A stretch of DNA of 64,000 nucleotides from positions 1,426,001 through 1,490,000 of the forward strand of contig NZ_CP039121.1 of assembly GCF_014131735.1 (NCBI RefSeq). Reading direction: 5' to 3'. Below, piece after piece: positions 8,542-17,144 of the stretch; the first letter of the stretch is position 1; each line of letters opens with the position of its first letter. The notes under the pieces are model-generated. The model did no database searches, was not told where the DNA came from, and saw only the letters and a program-made list of their open reading frames with translations. This DNA comes from Lactiplantibacillus plantarum (GTDB taxonomy: Bacteria; Bacillota; Bacilli; Lactobacillales; Lactobacillaceae). A program made the translations under genes and the position numbers.

Positions 8542-8889
8542 ATGCAGCGACAAGTATACGATTGTACGCCGGGTTGTCCGGTTGAAAGTACCTTGCAAGT
8601 TATTGCCGGCAAGTGGAAGAGCGTGATTTTGTATCATTTATTTACGGCAGGAACATGCCGGTTCAGCATTTTGCAAAAACGACTGCCGGGTTGTTCGCGG
8701 CGGATGCTAGCTCGCCAGTTACAAGAATTGGTTCAAGACGGGGTGATTGCAAAACGAGTTTATCCGGTCGTGCCACCGAAAACGGAGTATTGGATCACGC
8801 CATTTGGTCAGACCTTGAAACCGGTGATTATGGCTATGGAGACGTGGGGCCGACAGTATAATTCAGTGAATGGAAAACCTCGTCAATAG
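8542..8889 (+). CDS. HxlR-family winged-helix transcriptional regulator
   Basis: 115 residues with the HxlR pattern: N-terminal Cys residues (YDCTPGCPVE), helix VIAGKWKSVILYHL, recognition region CSRRMLARQLQELVQDGVI and wing RVYPVVPPKTEYWIT. Family members (HypR, YodB, QorR) often sense thiol-reactive quinones or aldehydes through the conserved N-terminal Cys, here about residue 9. It is divergently transcribed from the MDR oxidoreductase, its likely target. AGGGGAAGTTAG precedes the ATG. Effector and target are inferred from context. Confidence 0.9.
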   Translation: MQRQVYDCTPGCPVESTLQVIAGKWKSVILYHLFTAGTCRFSILQKRLPGCSRRMLARQLQELVQDGVIAKRVYPVVPPKTEYWITPFGQTLKPVIMAMETWGRQYNSVNGKPRQ

Positions 8890-8910
8890 GAATGTGAGAA
8901 CGGGCATAGT

Positions 8911-8991
8911 GTGAGTTTCAAGGAATTGTTGTCGGTTTTGTTAGGGGCGATTGTGCTTGGTGCCTTGCTCGCATTAATAGTGACTGTTTAA
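8911..8991 (+). CDS. Possible small hydrophobic peptide, 26 aa
   Basis: A GTG-initiated frame encodes 26 residues: SFKELL then a single strongly hydrophobic helix (VLLGAIVLGALLALIVTV) that would span a membrane. It ends at TAA within a strong terminator, 21 nt after the HxlR stop and in the same frame. The Shine-Dalgarno is weak (GAGAACGGG). It has the shape of a small single-pass membrane peptide cotranscribed with the regulator, but coding is not proven and composition could produce it by chance. Confidence 0.35.
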   Translation: MSFKELLSVLLGAIVLGALLALIVTV

Positions 8992-9038
8992 CTAGGCTAG
9001 TAAAGAATTGATGTGATTTTTTACTAGCCTAGTTGTTT
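8990..9038 (+). terminator. Terminator downstream of the HxlR gene
   Basis: Perfect 15 bp inverted repeat, AACTAGGCTAGTAAA at 8990-9004 and its complement at 9020-9034, followed by a T-rich tract GTTTTC. Strong hairpin ending the HxlR transcript. Confidence 0.8.
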
Positions 9039-9264
9039 TCTAATCTAATAAAACGGGAGTCTGATGTAAAAAGTACACCGATAGATCACTGTTTGGCAGC
9101 ATTTCTTGAATAATCATGGGTTTGCAGTAAGCAATGATACCGTATTAAGTCTGAGATAGGTTGTGGATTAGTTGCTTGTTAGGAGGTGCATGTTAGATAA
9201 TTATTAACAACTTAATGAAGTGCAGCATGGCCGTGAATCTCGTTCGCTAAATGGGGGTGCCATT

Positions 9265-10011
9265 ATGAAAAATTGCTTTGGAATCATTGGTGGGATGGGA
9301 ACAATGGCGACGGAGGACTTTGTGCATACCGTGAACCGGCTGACCGTTACCCATCGTGACCAGGATTATTTAAACTACGTCATTTTAAATGATGCTGAGA
9401 TACCAGATCGCACCGCATATATTTTGGATCATAACTGTGCCAACCCGTTACCATCATTGGAAGCGGATGTGCAGCTACTTAATCAATTAGGGGTCATGTT
9501 TATTGTGATGACGTGTAACACAGCACATTACTTCATTCCCGCATTGACGGCGCTTTCTAACGTGCCAATTTTGAATATGCCGGCCTTAGCGGTAACAGCA
9601 GCCTGTCGATCACAGCAACCGCGACCGTTACGAATCGGTATTTTAGCGACAACGGGAACACTAGAGTCGCAACTTTATCAACAACTTATTCGGTCTAATG
9701 GACATATTCCTGTGATACCCAATAAGCAGCAGCAAGCTCAAGTGATGACCTTAATTTATGACGACATCAAGCAACGTGATTTTGTAGATCGGGTCAAATT
9801 TCATGGCTTAATTGATCAATTATTGAATGCTGCTGATTGTGACGCCGTCATTCTCGGCTGCACCGAATTGTCGGTGGCTCAGGATGCTGCGCCATATGAT
9901 TCTGAACGAATTATTGACGCACAGTATGAACTAGCTCGAGCAACCGTCCAACGCGCACAGGCAACTAAGCCAGCGTTGATACTTCGTCGGCGGCCATCGA
10001 TTAGGCGGTAG
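9265..10011 (+). CDS. Aspartate/glutamate racemase family protein
   Basis: 248 residues from ATG 9265; GGGGGTGCC just upstream supports this start over an in-frame ATG at 9220. Asp/Glu racemase family signatures: N-terminal GIIGGMGTMATEDF, first catalytic Cys in MTCNTAHY (C84) and second in LGCTELS (C199). PLP-independent cofactorless racemases of this type make D-aspartate or D-glutamate; D-Asp is the cross-bridge amino acid of many lactobacilli, but the true substrate cannot be told. Monocistronic. Aspartate racemase is the favoured reading because of the GGMG N-terminus. Confidence 0.88.
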   Translation: MKNCFGIIGGMGTMATEDFVHTVNRLTVTHRDQDYLNYVILNDAEIPDRTAYILDHNCANPLPSLEADVQLLNQLGVMFIVMTCNTAHYFIPALTALSNVPILNMPALAVTAACRSQQPRPLRIGILATTGTLESQLYQQLIRSNGHIPVIPNKQQQAQVMTLIYDDIKQRDFVDRVKFHGLIDQLLNAADCDAVILGCTELSVAQDAAPYDSERIIDAQYELARATVQRAQATKPALILRRRPSIRR

Positions 10012-10193
10012 GAGGGTGCAGGTAACTGGATAAAAATGATTTTTGATCTATTTAGTACGTGTGATTGTAGCTGTTATAACACCACTTTCGTATACATGAA
10101 GAATAGTAAAATTGTAAGCGCTCAAATCGTTGCTAACTAGCCTATTCTCGCACATGCAAGGTTGGGTCCGTCTCCACACAGTCCCGCACAACA

Positions 10194-10226
10194 AAAAAGC
10201 GAGCCTTCAATTGAAGGCTCGCTTTG
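10194..10226 (-). terminator. Terminator of the PNAG synthase operon
   Basis: AAAGCGAGCCTTCAATTGAAGGCTCGCTTT is an almost perfect palindrome. Read on the minus strand it is followed by TTTTTTGTTG, so it ends the leftward genes. Confidence 0.85.
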
Positions 10227-10235
10227 TGTTCTCGA

Positions 10236-11549
10236 TTATTCAGTGTGGTGCTTCCGAACTGGGCTGACCCAGGTGCCGCTGCCGTAACCCAGGATGGTTT
10301 TAACGGCTGGAATCAGCGTAGTGACCAGAGCGAGGGCGTTAACCTGCCAGTAAATCAGCATGTAGAGTGGCATGAAAATCAGATATTTAAACTTGCGGCC
10401 ACGGTCGTCAACGATCAATGCGGACAATAGCTGCAAGACGCCGGCGAACATTTCGAAGGTCACGAAGATGAAGGCCATGCAGAACATATGATAGACGCGC
10501 TCGTAATTGCCAGTAAAGAAGAAGGTGACGAGCGAGATCAGGAAGATCAGTGTTGAGACAAAGAAGAATAGGGACCAGATGATGCTCAGTGTTTGATCAG
10601 TAATAAAAGCCCATTGCTTCAAATACTTACCGGGATGACTGACAACCCGTTTAAAGTTGGTCAACAGCACTTCGGTACCACCTTTGGCCCAACGTTTGCG
10701 TTGATGATAAAGGGCGTCTAGATTCTCGGGGACGTTCATATAGAATAGAATGTCTGGCGAGAAAACGGTCGTCCAACCATTCAACTGGTGATCCCAAGCA
10801 ATACTGATATCTTCGGTCGCGCGATCTTGCCGGAATAAGCCGACGTCAATCAGAGCGTCACGACGGTACATTGTATTGGCACCACTATAGGCATACATGT
10901 TACCTAAAGCACTGACTTGGCTCCGCTTGATAACACCAACGATACTTGAAAATTCTACGGTTTGCGACTTAGCGATGATCGTGCTTCGGTTCTGAACGTC
11001 CATGTTGGCCGTGACCGCTGCCGTATTGGCGTGTTCTTCGCCCATGAAGTAACTCATATATTTCCACAGTGCATCGGGTTCTGGAATGGAATCAGCGTCA
11101 TTACTTAAAATGAATTCACCACGGGCAAAGCCGACACCGACGTTGAACGCGTGGGCCTTACCCTGATTTTTCTTGATTGTTACCACGCGTAGGTTGTCGT
11201 ACACGCTCTGGAGACGTTCTAAAATAGCTGGGGTCTCATCAGTCGAACCATCGTCTGTGACCAGCACTTCATATTTTTCATAATTTAAATTGTTCATTAA
11301 ATAGTTGATTGTGTGTTCAATCATGACTTCTTCGTTATGCGCTGGAATCATGATCGTGATAAAGGGTTGTTCTTCAGGCGTTAGCGGTTGAAATTCAATA
11401 TCGTCTTTGTGGCGATGACGGTAAATCAGCTGGTAGCAGAGAACGCCGATAAACCAGGCAAACGCACCGAGAATCGGGTAGGAGACTAATAATAATAGAA
11501 CAAAGTTCCAGATACTTTCGAAGGGCTTAAGTGTTTGCATTATTTCCAT
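10236..11549 (-). CDS. pgaC: Poly-beta-1,6-N-acetylglucosamine synthase-like glycosyltransferase (PgaC/IcaA type)
   Basis: 437-residue processive family 2 glycosyltransferase. An N-terminal membrane helix precedes the catalytic domain with DDGSTDETP (near 97), the NDADS DxD motif (near 150), TED (near 244) and the QxxRW motif in HQRKRWAKGG (near 284). Three to four C-terminal membrane helices follow. This is the architecture of PgaC/IcaA, which polymerises UDP-GlcNAc into biofilm polysaccharide at the membrane. It is second in a two-gene leftward operon with a PgaD-like partner 3 nt upstream. A hyaluronan- or cellulose-type product cannot be excluded from sequence. Confidence 0.85.
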   Translation of the reverse strand: MEIMQTLKPFESIWNFVLLLLVSYPILGAFAWFIGVLCYQLIYRHRHKDDIEFQPLTPEEQPFITIMIPAHNEEVMIEHTINYLMNNLNYEKYEVLVTDDGSTDETPAILERLQSVYDNLRVVTIKKNQGKAHAFNVGVGFARGEFILSNDADSIPEPDALWKYMSYFMGEEHANTAAVTANMDVQNRSTIIAKSQTVEFSSIVGVIKRSQVSALGNMYAYSGANTMYRRDALIDVGLFRQDRATEDISIAWDHQLNGWTTVFSPDILFYMNVPENLDALYHQRKRWAKGGTEVLLTNFKRVVSHPGKYLKQWAFITDQTLSIIWSLFFFVSTLIFLISLVTFFFTGNYERVYHMFCMAFIFVTFEMFAGVLQLLSALIVDDRGRKFKYLIFMPLYMLIYWQVNALALVTTLIPAVKTILGYGSGTWVSPVRKHHTE

Positions 11550-11552
11550 TGG

Positions 11553-12035
11553 CTAGTCCTCATACAATCTGTGGATTTCGTTAACATCGAGATTTTGTTC
11601 GGGGTCAACCGTGTAGTGCTTGACGTGTTGCCGGAAAGTGGCCTGCCCGAATCGTTGGGTATAAAAGTTATTTAGTTGCCGCTTCCGAATATCTAACAGG
11701 TCTTCGTTGTATTGCCGTTCTTTACTGATATGCTGCTTGACCCGGTGATTATTGTGAATCGTGGAGACAATGACCACAATGGCGATTAAGATAAACGCAA
11801 TAATAAAGAACCGGTCAAAAAAGTAGAACAGCGTCTTACCTTCTTCGTATTTCCAGGCGTGAATGAACTGGGGATTATTCGCAAGTAACGTTGACGAGAT
11901 AGTCCAGTAGACAGGTACGGCAACGCAGATCCAAGTAATAATTGCGACTAGGGTTTGCCAAAGTTTCGTCCACCAGTGCTCCTTGGAAAAATATTTATCG
12001 GTAACGTATTGTTTCATAACATCTTTTTTCTCCAT
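11553..12035 (-). CDS. PgaD/IcaD-like accessory membrane protein
   Basis: 160 residues with two membrane segments (about 27-50 and 70-92), then a charged cytoplasmic tail rich in Arg/Gln and His. Size, topology and position directly upstream of the PgaC-like transferase fit the PgaD/IcaD role of stabilising the synthase; in E. coli the PgaCD pair is the c-di-GMP receptor. Sequence similarity to PgaD is weak by eye, so the role is mostly inferred from context. GGAGG lies 7 nt before the ATG. No IcaB/PgaB deacetylase or IcaC is adjacent. Confidence 0.65.
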   Translation of the reverse strand: MEKKDVMKQYVTDKYFSKEHWWTKLWQTLVAIITWICVAVPVYWTISSTLLANNPQFIHAWKYEEGKTLFYFFDRFFIIAFILIAIVVIVSTIHNNHRVKQHISKERQYNEDLLDIRKRQLNNFYTQRFGQATFRQHVKHYTVDPEQNLDVNEIHRLYED

Positions 12036-12727
12036 AAACGAACCTCCGAGATGACATATTGTTTAGTGATCGTGCGGATCATATAGTTTATATCATTACT
12101 GATATTGTCAGTTTATCGACATAGAACAACACCAGGGTGCCTAACATTAACTGCGATGAACAGTTTTAGAACAATCTGAACATTTAACCATGTCAATAAG
12201 CTTACATGAGGATTGCATTGATGTGCAATCAATATACATATCAGTATCATGATATAAGTAAAAGCCACGTATCTTTAATTAATATACACTTAATGGGATA
12301 CTTTGTTAATCTAATTTGACAAAACGGTCAGTGCGCCGATTGAATGTCAGATTGTGGTTTAGCCATTGCAAATAAACTGGCGAGAAAAGGGCAACCGGCA
12401 AAACAGCGCTGAATTTACTGGCGACTTTTAGTGCTATTTTCAATGTCTTACTCGGGCCCCAACCTATCAAATAAATGCGGGTGCGATCAACTTAGTCAAA
12501 TTTGATCCAGGTGGTGTCATCAAGTTACGACAACTTGGAAGGATTTTCGTTGCTTATTTTCAAAAAACAAATTATTATATAATGATGACTAAAATTTAGC
12601 ACAATTGCCTAGTGAACTCCGGCTCCAGACCTGATTTAGTCCGGTATTTCACCAATAGTATGATAAAATGGGCTAGTGGGGTTATGCCAATAACCAAAAA
12701 ATCCAGTGAGAAGCGAAGGGGATAACG
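12036..12727. other. Long divergent intergenic region
   Basis: About 690 nt, AT-rich, between the leftward PNAG operon and the rightward yqeG cluster. It must hold promoters for both. Visible items: a perfect 7 bp hairpin GATTGCA/TGCAATC at 12211-12230 and two AT-rich -10-like sites, TATAAT at 12578-12583 and TATGAT near 12659. No open frame of useful length was found on either strand. No riboswitch was recognised, although a long leader upstream of a polysaccharide synthase is a reasonable place to look for one. Confidence 0.5.
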
Positions 12728-13258
12728 ATGATTAAGCAATTTAAACCAACTTGGATGATACCAGCAATCTACAATGTGACACCGGCGCAGTTACGAGCGC
12801 AGGGCATTAAGGCGGTATTTACCGACCTTGATAACACGTTGATCGCATGGGACAATCCGGATGGCACCCCGGAACTGAAAAAGTGGCTGCACGCGTTACA
12901 AGACGCGGGCATTCCGTTAGTGGTGGTGTCGAACAATTCCGAAGCGCGAATTGCTAAGGCGCTGCAAAGCCTGGAACTGCCATTTGTTTCGCGGTCACTG
13001 AAACCACTACCGCTGGGGATCAGTAAGGCGCGTCATGACCTGGGCTTACACAAAAATGAAGTGGTCATGGTTGGCGATCAGTATATCACCGACATGTGGG
13101 CGGCCCATCTTGCGGGCGTGCCCAGTATCTTAGTACAGCCAATCGTGAAGACGGACGCGTGGAATACCCGGATAAACCGTTTCTTTGAACGATTTATCAA
13201 ATTACGATTAGCACATGTTTATCCAGAAATGCATTTTCAGGAGGACCTTAATAAGTGA
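12728..13258 (+). CDS. yqeG: HAD phosphatase, YqeG family (IIIA)
   Basis: 176 residues. HAD motif I is FTDLDNTL (nucleophile D33, acid/base D35), motif II is VVVSNN and motif III/IV is VVMVGDQYITDMWAA. YqeG proteins are HAD subfamily IIIA phosphatases, related to phosphatidylglycerophosphate phosphatases; their substrate in Firmicutes is not firmly settled. First gene of an eight-gene cluster. Its stop overlaps the start of yqeH by 4 nt, so the two are translationally coupled. Confidence 0.92.
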   Translation: MIKQFKPTWMIPAIYNVTPAQLRAQGIKAVFTDLDNTLIAWDNPDGTPELKKWLHALQDAGIPLVVVSNNSEARIAKALQSLELPFVSRSLKPLPLGISKARHDLGLHKNEVVMVGDQYITDMWAAHLAGVPSILVQPIVKTDAWNTRINRFFERFIKLRLAHVYPEMHFQEDLNK

Positions 13259-14391
13259 GTGAAACATCAGAAGAAACTTTATACTGTATTGGGTGTGGTG
13301 CGGCGATTCAAACGACCGATCCTAAGGCGGCCGGCTACACACCGAACAGTGCGTTACAAAAATCATTAGCTAGTGACGCACAGGATTTATACTGTCAACG
13401 TTGTTTTCGGCTTCGGCACTATAACGAAATCGTGCCGGTTGGCTTAACGGATGATGATTTTCGTCATTTGTTAGCCACGATTAGAGATGCGAACGCACTG
13501 GTTGTGTACGTTGTCGACATTTTTGATTTGAATGGAAGCATCATTCCTGGTCTCCAGCGCTTTGTTGGGGATAATCCCGTTTTGTTAGTCGGTAATAAGG
13601 AAGACGTGTTGCCACGTCAGTTACGCCGGACGAAATTGCGGGAATGGATGAATCAACAAGTTCGTGCACAGGGAATCAAACCGGTTGACGTTGCGTTAAC
13701 GAGTGCCAAGAAGGGGCATTCCATTGATGAGCTCTTGGCGATGATTGAAAAATATCGTCGTGGCCGCGATGTTTATGTCGTAGGGGTCACGAACGTTGGT
13801 AAGTCAACGTTGATCAATCGGATTATTGCCAATAATACTGGTTTGAAGGACTTGATCACGACATCCCGGTTCCCAGGGACCACGTTAGACAAGATTGAAA
13901 TTCCGTTGGATGATGGTCATATGATGGTTGATACACCCGGAATTATTCATCCTGAACAGATGGCCCACGTGTTATCAGGCGATGACCTGAAGTTAGTCTC
14001 ACCACAACGCGAGATTCGCCCAAAGGGTTTCCAATTAGGCAACGGTCAAACTTTGTTCTTAGGTGGGGTGGCACGGTTAGATATTGTTGATACGTTAAAA
14101 GCAACTGGGACGGTCTACGTTGATAATAACTTGACCTTGCACCGAACCCGGACCGAGAATGCGGACAACTTTTATACCAAGCATGTGGGTGAACTGATTA
14201 CCCCCCCAACTGGCGATGCTGTCGCTGACTTTCCACCATTAGTTCGCCACGAATTCAAAGTGACGGAAATCAGTGATATTGTCTTTGAAGGCCTCGGATG
14301 GGTCACGGTGGCTGCGGATACGCGTGTAGCGGCCTGGGCACCAAAGGGTGTTGCAGTCTTGACGCGCCCAGCTATGATCAACAAGCGTTGA
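13255..14391 (+). CDS. yqeH: Ribosome biogenesis GTPase YqeH
   Basis: 378-residue circularly permuted GTPase: N-terminal zinc finger (CIGCG... and CQRC, about 11-55), then G4 (NKED) before G1 (GVTNVGKSTL, near 178-190) and G3 (DTPG). The C-terminal region is the family's RNA-binding part. YqeH is needed for 30S subunit assembly. GTG start with AGGAGG inside the end of yqeG. In Bacillus aroE follows yqeH; it is missing here. Confidence 0.95.
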   Translation: MSETSEETLYCIGCGAAIQTTDPKAAGYTPNSALQKSLASDAQDLYCQRCFRLRHYNEIVPVGLTDDDFRHLLATIRDANALVVYVVDIFDLNGSIIPGLQRFVGDNPVLLVGNKEDVLPRQLRRTKLREWMNQQVRAQGIKPVDVALTSAKKGHSIDELLAMIEKYRRGRDVYVVGVTNVGKSTLINRIIANNTGLKDLITTSRFPGTTLDKIEIPLDDGHMMVDTPGIIHPEQMAHVLSGDDLKLVSPQREIRPKGFQLGNGQTLFLGGVARLDIVDTLKATGTVYVDNNLTLHRTRTENADNFYTKHVGELITPPTGDAVADFPPLVRHEFKVTEISDIVFEGLGWVTVAADTRVAAWAPKGVAVLTRPAMINKR

Positions 14392-14461
14392 TGAGTTGTG
14401 GTCGGAGTAGAATCTGATTCGCGATTATCAAACAGAAAATTATAGGAGTAAATCAAACTTA

Positions 14462-14776
14462 ATGGAAAACTTACGTGGAAAACAAAAACACTATTTACGT
14501 GGTGAAGCCCACCACATGCGGCCACTATTTGCTGTCGGGAAAAACGGCTTGACTGACGAATGGTTGACCCAATTAACGGGTGCGCTGGATAAGCGAGAAT
14601 TAATTAAAGTCAACATTTTACAAAATGCTGATGTGACAACGGCTGAAGTTAAAGCTGCAATTGAACAGAAAACCGCGATTACGGTCGTTCAAACAATTGG
14701 CCGGGTGTTAGTCTTATACTTGCCAGCTAGTCATGAAGAAGACCAGCACTATTCATTGGAAGTTGCTAAGTTATAG
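14462..14776 (+). CDS. yhbY: CRM-domain RNA-binding protein YhbY (YqeI)
   Basis: 104 residues consisting of one CRM/YhbY domain: the N-terminal GKQKHYLRGEAHHMRPLFAVGKNG contains the GxxG loop, followed by an ELIKVNIL strand. YhbY associates with pre-50S particles in E. coli. It lies between yqeH and nadD, as in Bacillus. The Shine-Dalgarno TAGGAG is about 14 nt from the ATG, rather far, so initiation may be weak. Confidence 0.93.
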   Translation: MENLRGKQKHYLRGEAHHMRPLFAVGKNGLTDEWLTQLTGALDKRELIKVNILQNADVTTAEVKAAIEQKTAITVVQTIGRVLVLYLPASHEEDQHYSLEVAKL

Positions 14777-14788
14777 GAGGAATGACGG

Positions 14789-15424
14789 GTGCAGACGGTT
14801 AATCAAACAGCGACAAAAGTTCTGACGGAAACGGTGACGGCAATTCCGCATCGCCGTGTTGGTATTTTAGGTGGCACGTTTAACCCACCGCATTTGGGAC
14901 ATTTGATCATGGCCCAGCAAGTTGGTGATCAACTGGGTTTGGATGAAGTTCGCTTTATGCCGGACGCTCAACCACCGCATGTCGACGAAAAGAAGACGAT
15001 TGCGGTGGAAGATCGTGCGAATATGGTCCAAGAAGCCATTGTTGATAATCCACTATTTCGGTTGGAGACGGCGGAAATCGAGCGGGGTGGCAAAAGCTAT
15101 ACTTACGAAACGATGAAGTTTTTGAAAGCTAAGCATCCGGACACGCAGTACTATTTCATCATTGGCGGCGACATGGTCGATTATTTGCATACTTGGTATC
15201 ACATTGACGAGCTAGTTAAATTAGTCACCTTTGTTGGTATCAAACGCACCGGGTACCCAACGACGAGTCAATATCCGGTTATTTGGGTCGACGCACCGTT
15301 GATCGATATTAGTTCCACTCAGATTCGTCAAAAAATCAGCCATGGGCATTCGGTCCGTTATCTGGTTCCGGAAGCCGTGGCCGCTTATATTAAGGAGCAT
15401 CATTTGTATGAGCAAAACGATTGA
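14789..15424 (+). CDS. nadD: Nicotinate-nucleotide adenylyltransferase
   Basis: 211 residues. Transfers AMP from ATP to nicotinate mononucleotide in NAD synthesis. Nucleotidyltransferase signatures: GGTFNPPHLGHL (HxGH near residue 36) and ISSTQIR near the C-terminus. GTG start chosen with AGGAGG about 9 nt upstream. It gives roughly 23 residues before the catalytic fold, a bit longer than Bacillus NadD. The 3' end overlaps yqeK by 17 nt. Confidence 0.95.
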   Translation: MQTVNQTATKVLTETVTAIPHRRVGILGGTFNPPHLGHLIMAQQVGDQLGLDEVRFMPDAQPPHVDEKKTIAVEDRANMVQEAIVDNPLFRLETAEIERGGKSYTYETMKFLKAKHPDTQYYFIIGGDMVDYLHTWYHIDELVKLVTFVGIKRTGYPTTSQYPVIWVDAPLIDISSTQIRQKISHGHSVRYLVPEAVAAYIKEHHLYEQND

Positions 15425-16025
15425 GTATACTGAAGCGATTGTTCCATATCGTCACGAGGAGCTAATGGCAAAAGTTGCCGCCCAGTTGACTGACAAACGC
15501 TATCAACACTGCTTACGGGTCGAGGAGACTGCGCGGCAGTTAGCTGCTGACAACGGTGTTGATGTCGAGTTAGCTGGAATTGCGGGGTTATTACACGACT
15601 ACGCCAAGCAACGCGATGATCAAACATTTATTCAGCTCATTAAGACGCATGGCATGGACCCCAACCTGGTTTCGTATGGGAACGGGGTCTGGCATGGCTA
15701 TGTTGGCGCTGAACTGATCAAAGATGAGTTGCACATCTACAATGAGCCAATTTTGAATGCGGTGCGGTTACACACGGTCGGTGCGCCTTATATGACTAAA
15801 CTGGACCAAATCATCTTCATGGCCGATTTTATTGAACCAGCCCGGGACTTCCCCGGTGTTGAAGCGGCTCGTGAAGCGACGGCCAAGTCGTTGGCTGACG
15901 GTGTTCGTTTCCAGATTCAACATACACTAGATTATCTGATTCAGAAGGGTGCGCCAGTCTACCCACAAACGTTAGCAACCTATAACGCGTGGGTCGGCGG
16001 TGTGGCCCCTCAATTTGCCAATTAA
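15408..16025 (+). CDS. yqeK: HD-domain Ap4A hydrolase YqeK
   Basis: 205 residues from ATG 15408, which sits inside nadD behind AAGGAG. HD motif: H in HCLRVEETA, the HD pair in GLLHDYAKQ, H in WHGYVGAEL and the distal MADFIEP. YqeK proteins are symmetrical diadenosine tetraphosphatases that split Ap4A into two ADP in a metal-dependent manner. Translationally coupled to nadD and upstream of rsfS, as in other Firmicutes. Confidence 0.94.
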   Translation: MSKTIEYTEAIVPYRHEELMAKVAAQLTDKRYQHCLRVEETARQLAADNGVDVELAGIAGLLHDYAKQRDDQTFIQLIKTHGMDPNLVSYGNGVWHGYVGAELIKDELHIYNEPILNAVRLHTVGAPYMTKLDQIIFMADFIEPARDFPGVEAAREATAKSLADGVRFQIQHTLDYLIQKGAPVYPQTLATYNAWVGGVAPQFAN

Positions 16026-16042
16026 ATTTAAGGGAGAGTTTT

Positions 16043-16399
16043 ATGGATAGCAAGGAACTTTTACAATTAACTGTTGAGGCCGCTGACGATAAGCGTGCCG
16101 ACGATATCGTGGCCTTAGACGTCGCGGAAGTCAGTTTGATGGCGGACTATTTTGTCATCTTATCCGCGGATTCCAAGCGCCAAGTTCAAGCGATTGCTGA
16201 TAATATCGTGGACTTTGTGCGCAAGGCCGGTTCGGACGTTAAGAGCGTCGAAGGTCGGACTTCGGGCGAATGGGTCTTGATCGATGCCGGTGACGTCATC
16301 GTGCACGTCTTCCAAAAGGATGCGCGGGCACACTATAATTTGGAAAAATTATGGTCTGATGCGCCCATCGTCGACGTTGCACAATGGGTAAACGCATGA
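16043..16399 (+). CDS. rsfS: Ribosomal silencing factor RsfS
   Basis: 118 residues with the RsfS/Iojap fold: ELLQLTVEAADDKRADDIVALDV, SLMADYFVILSADSKRQVQAIADNI and GEWVLIDAGDVIVHVF. RsfS binds L14 on the 50S subunit and blocks subunit joining in starvation. Start is ATG 16043 with AAGGGAGAG before it; longer in-frame starts overlap yqeK. ATGA overlap with the next gene. Confidence 0.96.
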   Translation: MDSKELLQLTVEAADDKRADDIVALDVAEVSLMADYFVILSADSKRQVQAIADNIVDFVRKAGSDVKSVEGRTSGEWVLIDAGDVIVHVFQKDARAHYNLEKLWSDAPIVDVAQWVNA

Positions 16400-17130
16400 T
16401 TTATCAGACGTTTGCCGAACTTTATGACGAACTTTTTGATCCAGCCATGTACCAGCAATGGCTGGATTTTGTCCGTCGTGAGTATCCTAACCAAGATGGT
16501 CAGTTGCTCGAATTAGCTTGTGGGACGGGACGCTTAGGGGTGTTGTTAGCCCAAGCCGGCTATCAGGTCACCGGTTTAGATTTGTCGGAGAACATGTTAG
16601 CACTGGCACAGCGCCATGCGGACGAGGCAGCCGTGACCTTACCGCTATTACAAGGGGATATGCTCGATTTATCTGAAGTTGGGACCTTTGATGCGGTTAC
16701 CTGTTTTGCTGATTCGTTCTGCTATTTGCCCGATATTACGACAGTCCAACGTGCATTTGAACAAGTGGCTCAACATTTGACAGCGGCCGGCGAATTTTTA
16801 TTCGACGTCATTACACCTTATCAGACGGATGAGGTCTATCCTGGTTATATGTACAATTATCGCGATGAGGATCGGGCTTTTATGTGGACAAGCTATGCCG
16901 GTGAACAGCCGCACAGTGCTGAGCACGATTTAACGTTCTTTATTTATAATGATGATAAGCAGGCCTTCGACGAGGTCAGTGAATTACATCAAGAACAAAC
17001 TTATGTGTTGGCTGATTATCAACAAGCTCTGCAGGCAGCCGGTTTTAATCATGTCACGGTCAGCGCCGATTTTGGCCGCCAACAACCGGATGATCAGACC
17101 ACGCGGTGGTTCTTCAAGTGTCGTAAGTAG
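16396..17130 (+). CDS. Class I SAM-dependent methyltransferase (YqeM-like)
   Basis: 244 residues. Rossmann methyltransferase with motif I LLELACGTGRLGVLLAQAGY (about 35-54), an acidic residue after strand 2 (GLDLSENML) and motif FDAVTCFADSFCYLP. The conserved cluster position after rsfS matches Bacillus yqeM, whose substrate is unknown. The start at 16396 forms an ATGA overlap with the rsfS stop; ATG 16384 is an alternative, and neither has a good Shine-Dalgarno, suggesting coupled translation. Confidence 0.9.
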   Translation: MIYQTFAELYDELFDPAMYQQWLDFVRREYPNQDGQLLELACGTGRLGVLLAQAGYQVTGLDLSENMLALAQRHADEAAVTLPLLQGDMLDLSEVGTFDAVTCFADSFCYLPDITTVQRAFEQVAQHLTAAGEFLFDVITPYQTDEVYPGYMYNYRDEDRAFMWTSYAGEQPHSAEHDLTFFIYNDDKQAFDEVSELHQEQTYVLADYQQALQAAGFNHVTVSADFGRQQPDDQTTRWFFKCRK

Positions 17131-17144
17131 TAGGAGGAACAAGA

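Noticed and set aside
10113..10126. cre-like TGTAAGCGCTCAAA
   Set aside because: It lies between two converging genes, so it has no gene to control; probably chance.
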